A stretch of DNA of 64,000 nt, from positions 62,001 to 126,000 of the forward strand of contig NZ_WIVE01000002.1 in NCBI RefSeq assembly GCF_009601025.1, given 5' to 3'. Shown here piece after piece: positions 30,031 through 35,898 of the stretch. Made by a program: the position numbers and the translations under genes. Below the pieces are notes generated by a model. It was not told the origin of the DNA. It did no database searches and saw only the letters and a list, made by a program, of their open reading frames with translations. The stretch comes from Roseospira navarrensis. GTDB lineage: Bacteria; Pseudomonadota; Alphaproteobacteria; Rhodospirillales; Rhodospirillaceae. Position 1 is the stretch's first letter, and each line of letters starts with the position of its first letter.

Positions 30031-30375
30031 ATGACCACGCAGGGCCCCTATCAGACACGGATCCGAGCCAAGCTTACCGAGGGGCTCGCCCCCGTGTCGC
30101 TGCACATCGAGGACGACTCCCGCAAGCACGCCCACCACGGCCCGCGCATGGCCGCGCTGGCGACCCAGGGCGGGGACCACGGCCACGCGCCGATCGACGA
30201 CCAGGGCGAGACCCACTTCCGCGTGGACATCGTCTCGGCCGCCTTTGAGGGCAAGTCCCGCGTGGACCGCCACCGCATGGTCAATGCGCTGCTGGCGGAT
30301 GAGTTGCGCGAGCGCGTGCACGCCCTGGCCATCAAGGCGCGCACCCCGGCGGAAGCCGACAAGCCGGGGGCGTAA
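30031..30375 (+). CDS. bolA: BolA family protein
   Basis: The 114-residue protein begins TRIRAKLTEGLAPVSLHIEDDSRKHAHHG, containing the BolA helix and conserved HIEDDSxxHxxH. It ends with ETHFRVDIVSAAFEGKSRVDRHRMVNALLADEL, the FxGKxRVxRHRxVN signature. BolA proteins bind monothiol glutaredoxins through a shared iron-sulfur cluster and influence iron homeostasis or cell shape. An insertion of about 15 residues (ALATQGGDHGHAPID) sits between the two blocks. It is divergent from the J-domain gene, as commonly seen around cobS in Alphaproteobacteria. GGAGAGG lies about 6 bases before the ATG. Confidence 0.94.
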   Translation: MTTQGPYQTRIRAKLTEGLAPVSLHIEDDSRKHAHHGPRMAALATQGGDHGHAPIDDQGETHFRVDIVSAAFEGKSRVDRHRMVNALLADELRERVHALAIKARTPAEADKPGA

Positions 30376-30457
30376 CCCGCCACTTCCCCCGGGGCGGCGC
30401 ATTGGATAGCGTGGCGGGCTTCGCCGTTGACCCGCCCGCGCCCGCTTCGGAGGACCC

Positions 30458-31366
30458 ATGCGCCGCACCACCCGTTTCCGCCGTCTGGTCGAGGCCGACC
30501 GCATCCTCGTCATGCCCGGGGTCTACGATCCCTTGAGCGCACGCCTCGCGGCAGAGGCGGGGTTCGACGCCATCACCTGCGGCGGCTATGCGGCGACGGC
30601 CACCCACCTGGGCCAGCCGGACACGTCGCAGCTCACCATGAGCGAGTTCGCGGACCATTACGCCCGGCTGTGCGATTCCGTGGAGATTCCCGTCTTCGGC
30701 GACATGGACACGGGCTTCGGCAACGCCACCAATGCCGCCCGCGCCATGCGGGCCTACGAGCGCGCGGGCCTCGCCGGCGTGTTCATCGAGGATCAGGTGT
30801 TCCCCAAGCGCTGCGGCCACATGGCGGGCAAGGACGTGGTGCCGGCAGCCGAGTTCCTGCCCAAGCTGAAGGCCGTTCTCGATGCCCGCCAGGACTCCGA
30901 TTTCGTGGTGATGGCCCGGACCGATGCGCTGGCGGTCGAGGGGCTGGATGCGGCCATCGAGCGCGCCAACCTGTACCGCGAGGCCGGCGCGGACCTGCTG
31001 TTCGTGGAGGCCCCCCGCACCATCGCGGACATGCGCCGCATCTGCGCCGAGGTCAACGGACCCTGCATGGCCAACACCCTGGAAACCGGCCTGACGCCGC
31101 TGCTGCCGGCGGACGAGCTGGAGGCGATCGGCTATGCGCTCGTCGCGCATCCGGTCGGCGCGCTGTACGCCGTCGTGGACACCCTGCGGGGCCTGTTCGC
31201 CGAGTTGCGCGAGACCGGCACGACGGAAGGATGGCTGGACCGCATGACGGACTTCGAGGGCTTCGCCGACCTGGTCGGCCTGCCCGCGCTGCGGGCGCGC
31301 GAGCAGGCCGTGCTGGATTTCTCCGAGGATCTCCTTCGGCGTCACGGTCAAGACGCGCCGGATTAA
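30458..31366 (+). CDS. Isocitrate lyase / PEP mutase family enzyme
   Basis: The 302-residue protein has the TIM-barrel pattern of the ICL/PEPM superfamily: VMPGVYDPLSARLAAEAGFDAITCGGYA, VFGDMDTGFGN (metal Asp pair), GVFIEDQVFPKRCGHM (the KRCGH loop of 2-methylisocitrate lyase and isocitrate lyases), VMARTDAL and LLFVEAPR. It may cleave or decarboxylate a 2-hydroxy-acid such as methylisocitrate or oxaloacetate; neighbours do not decide between these. Its last codons and stop lie in a 52-bp sequence that recurs at the end of the adjacent cytochrome b561 gene, so the C-terminal QDAPD may be derived from that duplication. Confidence 0.88.
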   Translation: MRRTTRFRRLVEADRILVMPGVYDPLSARLAAEAGFDAITCGGYAATATHLGQPDTSQLTMSEFADHYARLCDSVEIPVFGDMDTGFGNATNAARAMRAYERAGLAGVFIEDQVFPKRCGHMAGKDVVPAAEFLPKLKAVLDARQDSDFVVMARTDALAVEGLDAAIERANLYREAGADLLFVEAPRTIADMRRICAEVNGPCMANTLETGLTPLLPADELEAIGYALVAHPVGALYAVVDTLRGLFAELRETGTTEGWLDRMTDFEGFADLVGLPALRAREQAVLDFSEDLLRRHGQDAPD

Positions 31367-31403
31367 GACGTCCGCTTGCGGCCATCGATCATCGCGCGCC
31401 CTG

Positions 31404-31430
31404 CCGGACGGGGGTTTCACCCCCGTCCGG
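31404..31430. repeat. 11-bp perfect hairpin between convergent genes
   Basis: CCGGACGGGGG (31404-31414) pairs with CCCCCGTCCGG (31420-31430) around TTTCA. It lies 37 bases after the PEP-mutase-family stop on the plus strand. No T-run follows on either strand, so termination would be Rho-assisted if it occurs here. Confidence 0.5.
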
Positions 31431-31504
31431 ATCGGGACCAGCCGGAGTCGCCGAAGGACTCACCCGTCAGAAGCCCCGGCGGTTGCGAAGGCACCCCGGA
31501 CCAG

Positions 31505-31543
31505 GGAAAAAGCGGTCCGGGCGGGAGTCCAACTCCCGCCCGG
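31505..31543 (-). terminator. Terminator of the cytochrome b561 gene
   Basis: CCGGGCGGGAGT (31517-31528) pairs perfectly with ACTCCCGCCCGG (31532-31543). Read on the minus strand, the 12-bp stem is followed by ACCGC and then five T. It lies 27 bases after the cytochrome stop. An alternative stem, CCCGGACC (31495-31502) with GGTCCGGG (31514-31521), overlaps one arm, so the two cannot form together. Confidence 0.6.
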
Positions 31544-31570
31544 CTTGAGGTCGGTTCAAGACGCGCCGGA

Positions 31571-32272
31571 TTAAGACGCCCGCTTGCGGCCGTCGATCAT
31601 CGCGCGCACCAGGTTCTCGTTGTGGGCCATGCTGCTGACCAGCACACCCAGGATGTGCAGGACCATCAGGCCGAGGGTGATGTTGGCGAAGAGTTCGTGG
31701 ATCTCCTCCCACTGCTCGCCGGCGCCCTCGCCGGCGCCCTCGCCCCCTTCGCCGTGCTCGCCGTATTCATGCTCGTCATCATCGGCCAGCGCCGGCGAGA
31801 CCACCTGCATTTCAACAGCCGCCTGCGGGCCGATGAACGACGCCAGCGGCCCCCGGCCCTCTTCGGCGATCATCGCCATGCCGGTGAAGGCCGTGATCCC
31901 GATCGAGGTCAGCAGGGCGAGCGCCATCAGACCGGCGGCCGGGTTGTGGCCCAGGTATCGTTTGCCGGCACCGCTGACGGTTCCCTTCAGGTACTCCAGG
32001 GCCGCGCCGGGGCCGCGCACGAAATCGCTGAAGCGGGCGTGCTTGGTGCCGACGACACCCCAGACGATGCGCAGCACCACGACGGCGGCCACGGCATAGC
32101 CGGACCAGTTGTGCAGCCACTCCGGCTCGCCTTCGGTCAGGTAGCAGATCAGGAATCCGGCCACCAGAACCCAGTGTCCGATGCGGACGACCGGGTCCCA
32201 GACCCTGACGGTGCGGCCGTTGGGGGTGGGGTCGGAGTCGGACGTGGTTGGGTCGGCGGAGGCTGTGGACAT
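31571..32272 (-). CDS. Cytochrome b561-type membrane protein
   Basis: The 233-residue protein has four probable membrane helices, with haem-ligand candidates in VRIGHWVLVAGFLICYL, WLHNWSGYAVAAVVVLRIVWGVVG and ANITLGLMVLHILGVLVSSMAHNENLVRAM. The RIVWGxxGTxHARFSDFV segment is typical of the diheme b-type cytochromes that transfer electrons across the inner membrane. Between helices 3 and 4 is an acidic His-containing loop (DDDEHEYGEHGEGGEGAGEG) that could bind metal. It precedes a PepSY gene on the same strand, and a second PepSY gene plus a two-component system diverge from it. Partner and substrate are unknown. Confidence 0.88.
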   Translation of the reverse strand: MSTASADPTTSDSDPTPNGRTVRVWDPVVRIGHWVLVAGFLICYLTEGEPEWLHNWSGYAVAAVVVLRIVWGVVGTKHARFSDFVRGPGAALEYLKGTVSGAGKRYLGHNPAAGLMALALLTSIGITAFTGMAMIAEEGRGPLASFIGPQAAVEMQVVSPALADDDEHEYGEHGEGGEGAGEGAGEQWEEIHELFANITLGLMVLHILGVLVSSMAHNENLVRAMIDGRKRAS

Positions 32273-32318
32273 GGTGTTGTGTTCTCCTGCGAAACAAGTG
32301 TGTGGGACCCGCCCGGGG

Positions 32319-32624
32319 TCATGGGCGGGGGGCGCCGTGTCCCCGCTTCTTCATCAGCACCTTGCCGTTCATGGGATCGACGAAGGCCTCGATGTGCTCG
32401 CCCTTGGCGTCATAGGCCCGGATCTCGTAGACTCCGGCGTCCGTCCGGATCTCCAGCACGTCGTATCCCTGGCTGGTCAGAAGATTGGCGGCCTGCCCCA
32501 CGCTCAGCCACTCGGAACGCGGGGCGTCGGTGCCGATCAGGGCGGGTTCGGCGGCCAGGGCGGACGCGGTGATCGCGCCCGACAGGGCCATGACGGCCGT
32601 CAGGCCGACAAGCGTGTTGCGCAT
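32319..32624 (-). CDS. Periplasmic PepSY-domain protein
   Basis: The 101-residue protein has a signal peptide (LVGLTAVMALSGAITASALA) and one PepSY domain: SVGQAANLLTSQGYDVLEIRTDAGVYEIRAYDAKGEHIEAFVDPMNGKVL. Such short exported PepSY proteins are often found with b-type cytochromes and two-component systems, and may modulate or sense periplasmic redox or metal state; no enzymatic role is known. GGAAGGAG lies about 5 bases before the ATG at 32624. The cytochrome b561 gene follows after 46 bp and is probably cotranscribed. Confidence 0.87.
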   Translation of the reverse strand: MRNTLVGLTAVMALSGAITASALAAEPALIGTDAPRSEWLSVGQAANLLTSQGYDVLEIRTDAGVYEIRAYDAKGEHIEAFVDPMNGKVLMKKRGHGAPRP

Positions 32625-32734
32625 GGGTGCGTCTCCTTCCGCGATGCATGATCCAGTCGGCGCGACGCGCCCTTTTTCTGGGGGACGGGTTCGGGACATG
32701 GCCGCGTCACGATCGGCACCCTGCCACACCGCCC

Positions 32735-32774
32735 CTGACAGGGACCTGATAGCGCCCGTCAGCGTCCTGTCAGC
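32735..32774 (+). promoter_or_regulatory. 11-bp-phased repeat array, candidate response-regulator operator
   Basis: CTGACAG at 32735 and CTGATAG at 32746 are spaced by 11 bp; GTCAGC recurs at 32758 and 32769, also 11 bp apart and in phase. CTGACAGG (32735-32742) is also the inverted complement of CCTGTCAG (32766-32773). The array ends about 23 bases before the PepSY-regulator-kinase operon, in a divergent promoter region. OmpR-family regulators typically bind head-to-tail sites about 11 bp apart, so autoregulation by the regulator encoded here is plausible. Confidence 0.5.
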
Positions 32775-32796
32775 GGCGATCGGCGAGGATGCCGCC

Positions 32797-33306
32797 ATGC
32801 GCTACACACCCCTCACCGCCCGGCGGACCCTGCGCCGCCCGATCCGTCCCGGCCGGCTGACGCTGCCCGGCGCCGTGGTCCTGCTGGCCTGCCTGGCCCA
32901 CACGCCCGCCCTGGCCGACGCCGGCACCGGGTATAGGTCCGGCGACACCGGCTATGACGACGGCTACATCCATCGCGACCACGACGATGATGATGACGAC
33001 CACGATGACGACGACGGATATCGGCGCGGCGACGACCGCCGTGGCGATGCCCGTCCGAACCGTCACGGCGACGGACACGATCACGACCTCGCCCGCCGGC
33101 TGCTGGAAGCCGGAGAGATCCGCTCGCTGGTGGAGATCATGGCCATCGTCTCGCCCCACCTGGGCGGCCGCATGATCGACACCGAGTTCGAGCGCGAGGA
33201 CGGGCGGTACGTGTACGAAATCAAGGTGGTCACGCCAAACGGCCGCCTGCGCGAGGTCTATGTGGACGCCGCCTCCGGCGCCATCGTGAAGGTCGAGGAC
33301 GACTGA
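32797..33306 (+). CDS. Exported PepSY-domain protein with Asp/His-rich segment
   Basis: The 169-residue protein has a basic N-region and signal peptide (LPGAVVLLACLAHTPALA, cut near residue 40). Residues about 50-98 are extremely rich in Asp and His (for example HRDHDDDDDDHDDDD and HGDGHDHD), suggesting periplasmic metal binding. The C-terminal PepSY domain contains GRYVYEIKVVTPNGRLREVYVDAASGAIVKVEDD. GCGAGGA lies about 8 bases before the ATG. Its TGA shares one base with the ATG of the response regulator gene, so the three genes form an operon. It may modulate the sensor kinase in the periplasm; that is inference from context. Confidence 0.85.
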   Translation: MRYTPLTARRTLRRPIRPGRLTLPGAVVLLACLAHTPALADAGTGYRSGDTGYDDGYIHRDHDDDDDDHDDDDGYRRGDDRRGDARPNRHGDGHDHDLARRLLEAGEIRSLVEIMAIVSPHLGGRMIDTEFEREDGRYVYEIKVVTPNGRLREVYVDAASGAIVKVEDD

Positions 33307-33977
33307 TGCGCGTTCTGGTCGTCGAGGACGATGCCCGCATTGCACAGGACACGGCCCGCGCCCTGGAGTCCGCCGGCTACCGGGTCGAAACTTGCGGCGA
33401 CGGCGAGGAGGCGTGGTTCCTGGGCGACACCGAGGACTATGACCTGATCGTCCTGGACCTGGGTCTGCCGGGCATGGACGGGCTCAGCGTGCTCAAACGC
33501 TGGCGGACCGGCGGCCGCGAGACGCCCGTTCTGGTTCTGACCGCGCGCGGCAACTGGACCGAGCGCGTGGAGGGGATCGACGCCGGCGCGGACGACTACC
33601 TGCCGAAACCCTTCCAGATGGAAGAACTGCTGGCCCGCGCCCGCGCCCTCATCCGGCGGGCCTCGGGCCACGGCTCGACGGTGCTGCGCGCCGGCCGTCT
33701 GTCCGTGGACACGCGTACCCTGTCGGTGGCGGTGGATGGGGCGCCGGTGTCCGTCTCGCCGCTGGAATATCGGTTGCTGGCCTATCTGGTCCACCAGCGC
33801 GCGCGCGTGGTGCCGCCGCCCGAACTGCTGGATCACCTGTACGGCGACGACGACTCCCGCGAAATCAACGCCCTGGAAGCGGTCGTCGCGCGCCTGCGCC
33901 GCAAGCTGGGTCCCGGGATCATCGAGACCCGGCGCGGGTTCGGCTACACGCTGGCGGGCGGAGACGACCCGTCGTGA
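33306..33977 (+). CDS. OmpR-family response regulator
   Basis: The 223-residue protein has a receiver domain with acidic pocket EDD (7-9), phospho-acceptor Asp51 in LIVLDLGLPGMDG, Thr79 and Lys101 in DDYLPKPF. The C-terminal winged helix (about 126-220) contains SPLEYRLLAYLVHQRARVVPPPELLDHLY and RRKLGPGIIETRRGFGYTL. It is most like the QseB/PhoP subgroup. It would regulate its own operon and perhaps the divergent cytochrome/PepSY genes through the phased array upstream. Its stop overlaps the kinase GTG start as GTGA. Confidence 0.95.
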   Translation: MRVLVVEDDARIAQDTARALESAGYRVETCGDGEEAWFLGDTEDYDLIVLDLGLPGMDGLSVLKRWRTGGRETPVLVLTARGNWTERVEGIDAGADDYLPKPFQMEELLARARALIRRASGHGSTVLRAGRLSVDTRTLSVAVDGAPVSVSPLEYRLLAYLVHQRARVVPPPELLDHLYGDDDSREINALEAVVARLRRKLGPGIIETRRGFGYTLAGGDDPS

Positions 33978-35407
33978 GGCAACTCGGCGTCTTTGGGTGG
34001 CGCCGCTCGCTGCGCCTGCGCCTGCTGGCGGTGGGGGCGCTGTCCATCCTGATCGCCCTCGCCCTCGCCTGGGCCGGCATGACGCTGGTGTTCGAGCGCC
34101 ACGTGGAGCGCCGGGCCGTCGCCGAACTCTCGGTGCATCTGGACCAGATCATCGCCAGCCTGGACCGCGATCCCGAGACCGGCCGTGTCAATCTCAGCCA
34201 GACGCCGGCCGACCCGCGTTTCGGCCGCCCTCTGTCCGGGCTGTACTGGCAGGTGGAAAGCGACCATCGCACCAATGCGGACCCCTGGGTGCTGCGCTCG
34301 CGCTCGCTTTGGGATGCCCGGCTGCCGGTGCTCCAGGACGATCTGGCGGACGGCCAGGTGCACGAGCATGTCATCACGGGGCCGCTCGGGGCCTCGCTGC
34401 TGACGCTGGAACGCATGGTGCAGTTGCCGGAGCGCCTGGGCGGGACCCGGGTGCGCACGGTGGTGGCGCTGGACCGCGCCGACCTGCGCGCGGCGACCGC
34501 CCATTTCGCGCGCGATCTGCTGCCCTATCTGGGGGTGCTCGCCCTAATGCTGATCGGCGCGAGCGCGATCCAGATCACCGTGGGCCTGCGGCCGCTCGCC
34601 GCCATCCGGGCCCGAATCAACGCCATCCGGTCGGGAACGGCCAGCCGCCTGGGCTCCGATTTCCCGAGCGAGGTGATGCCGCTGGCGACCGAGGTTGACG
34701 CGCTGCTGACCGCCCGCGAGGGAGACGTTGTGCGCGCCCGCGCCCGCGCCGCCGATCTGGCGCACGGCCTGAAGACCCCGCTGCAGGTGCTCGCCGGCGA
34801 CGTGGACCGCCTGCGAAACCAGGGCGAAACCGCCGTGGCGGACGAGATCCAGCAGGTCGCGACCAGCATGCGCCGGCACGTCGAACGCGAACTGGCCCGC
34901 GCCCGCCTCGCCGCCGGCGTGGTGGACAGCCGGTGCCGGCCGGCGGAGGTGGTGCGCCGAGTGGTCAACGTTGTGCGGCGGGCGCCCGACGGCGCTCGTC
35001 TGCAGTGGGACAGCGCCGTGCCGGACGATCTGACGGCGCGCATGGACGCGGACGACCTGACCGAGGTTCTGGGCAACCTGATCGACAATGCGGCCCGCCA
35101 TGCCGCCGGACACATCCGGATCGAGGGCGCGGCGGCCGACAGCGGCGTGGTGCTGCGGGTGCTGGACGACGGACCCGGCATTCCGGCCGACATGCGGTCT
35201 ACGGTGCTCGATCGCGGGGTGCGCCTGGACATGGCGTCGGCGGGCAGTGGTCTGGGCCTGGCCATCGCGCAGGACATCCTGGCCGCCTGGGGTGGGACCC
35301 TGACGCTGGAGGCGGCGCCGTCTGGCGGCCTCGCCGCCGTGGTCACGCTGCCTGTTCGGCAGGCCGCTCATGAACAGGCGATGCGAAGGCGCGGCGGAAC
35401 GCCTTGA
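33974..35407 (+). CDS. Sensor histidine kinase (PhoQ/QseC-like)
   Basis: The 477-residue inner-membrane kinase has two helices (about 16-37 and 178-198) enclosing a periplasmic sensor of about 140 residues. A HAMP-like linker follows, then an H-box RAADLAHGLKTPLQVLAGDVDRL with the phospho-accepting His. The ATP-binding domain has N-box LIDNAARHAAG, G1 VLDDGPGIP and G2 GSGLGLAIAQDIL. AHGLKTPL with Gly-Leu-Lys is the variant found in PhoQ-related kinases. Start is GTG overlapping the regulator stop. The stimulus is unknown; the PepSY and Asp/His-rich neighbours point to metal or periplasmic redox sensing. Confidence 0.93.
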   Translation: MRQLGVFGWRRSLRLRLLAVGALSILIALALAWAGMTLVFERHVERRAVAELSVHLDQIIASLDRDPETGRVNLSQTPADPRFGRPLSGLYWQVESDHRTNADPWVLRSRSLWDARLPVLQDDLADGQVHEHVITGPLGASLLTLERMVQLPERLGGTRVRTVVALDRADLRAATAHFARDLLPYLGVLALMLIGASAIQITVGLRPLAAIRARINAIRSGTASRLGSDFPSEVMPLATEVDALLTAREGDVVRARARAADLAHGLKTPLQVLAGDVDRLRNQGETAVADEIQQVATSMRRHVERELARARLAAGVVDSRCRPAEVVRRVVNVVRRAPDGARLQWDSAVPDDLTARMDADDLTEVLGNLIDNAARHAAGHIRIEGAAADSGVVLRVLDDGPGIPADMRSTVLDRGVRLDMASAGSGLGLAIAQDILAAWGGTLTLEAAPSGGLAAVVTLPVRQAAHEQAMRRRGGTP

Positions 35408-35479
35408 CGCGCCATATTCTGGCGATAATTGACAGGGACCGTTGACTCTTCCCCTGTCCTCATCATCCACGAGACACCC

Positions 35480-35635
35480 ATGACCCGACGACGCCCCGCC
35501 GCCCTTCTGCTGCTGGTCCTGACCTGCGCCGCCGCCCTGTCCGCCTGCAGCACTATCGAAGGCATGGGCAAGGACATCGAGAAAGGCGGCGAGGTCATCT
35601 CCGACACGGCGCGGGACGTGCGCGAGAAGCTGTGA
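35480..35635 (+). CDS. Entericidin A/B family small lipoprotein
   Basis: The 51-residue protein has a lipoprotein signal peptide (RRRPAALLLLVLTCAAALSAC) with lipobox LSAC, followed by STIEGMGKDIEKGGEVISDTARDV, which matches the entericidin family (xNTxxGxGxDIxxxGxAI). These are tiny membrane-anchored lipoproteins linked in enterobacteria to toxin/antidote behaviour, but most homologues are uncharacterised. The ATG at 35480 was preferred over an upstream GTG/ATG because the signal peptide starts there. It is 72 bp after the kinase gene. A MITE-like repeat begins 22 bases after the stop. Confidence 0.85.
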   Translation: MTRRRPAALLLLVLTCAAALSACSTIEGMGKDIEKGGEVISDTARDVREKL

Positions 35636-35656
35636 TTGCGGGATGGCCCCGGCCGG

Positions 35657-35898
35657 TCAGGCGCCCGCGCAACGGGGCTCAGGTCAACATGACGGCACGG
35701 TCCGCTCGGCCGGAGCAGGCCTCTCGAGATCCCTCGTCTCGCTTCGCTCGCCCGGGATGACCAACGAAAACGATAGGGTGTCATCCCGAAGCCGCGAAGC
35801 GGCTGAAGGATCTCGGGCGCGGGTCGCCGATCCGCTGTAGAGACCTGCAGGTGAGATCCCGTTGACCCGAGACCTTTGCCCTGCCTCAGGCGCCCGCG
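35657..35898. mobile_element. MITE-like palindromic element, copy A, with 13-bp flanking direct repeats
   Basis: The 13-bp sequence TCAGGCGCCCGCG occurs at 35657-35669 and 35886-35898 and brackets about 216 bp of repeat DNA. Inside are the conserved arms CTCGAGATCC, GGGATGAC, GTCATCC and GGATCTCG seen also in copies B and C, with the same AACGAAAACGATAGGG core as copy B. Terminal inverted repeats are imperfect. The right-hand 13-bp repeat contains the final codons and stop of cckA, so insertion left that gene intact. No transposase is encoded, which suggests mobilisation in trans. Confidence 0.75.

Larger units (their letters stand above)
31348..31607. repeat. 52-bp near-identical direct repeat (31348-31399 and 31556-31607)
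   Basis: The two copies differ at two of 52 positions and are offset by 208 bp. Copy 2 is the 3' end of the cytochrome b561 gene (minus), including its TAA stop. Copy 1 covers the final codons and stop of the PEP-mutase-family gene (plus). The intervening sequence holds several GC-rich hairpins. This looks like a partial duplication of the cytochrome gene tail. Confidence 0.85.

Noticed and set aside
30427..31548. Alternative plus frame over the PEP-mutase-family gene, ending in the duplicated region
   Set aside because: Arg/Gly/Pro-rich shadow translation; the real frame has clear TIM-barrel motifs.
35405..35430. TTGACG and GATAAT before the entericidin gene as a promoter
   Set aside because: The spacer is only 14 bases, too short for a standard promoter.
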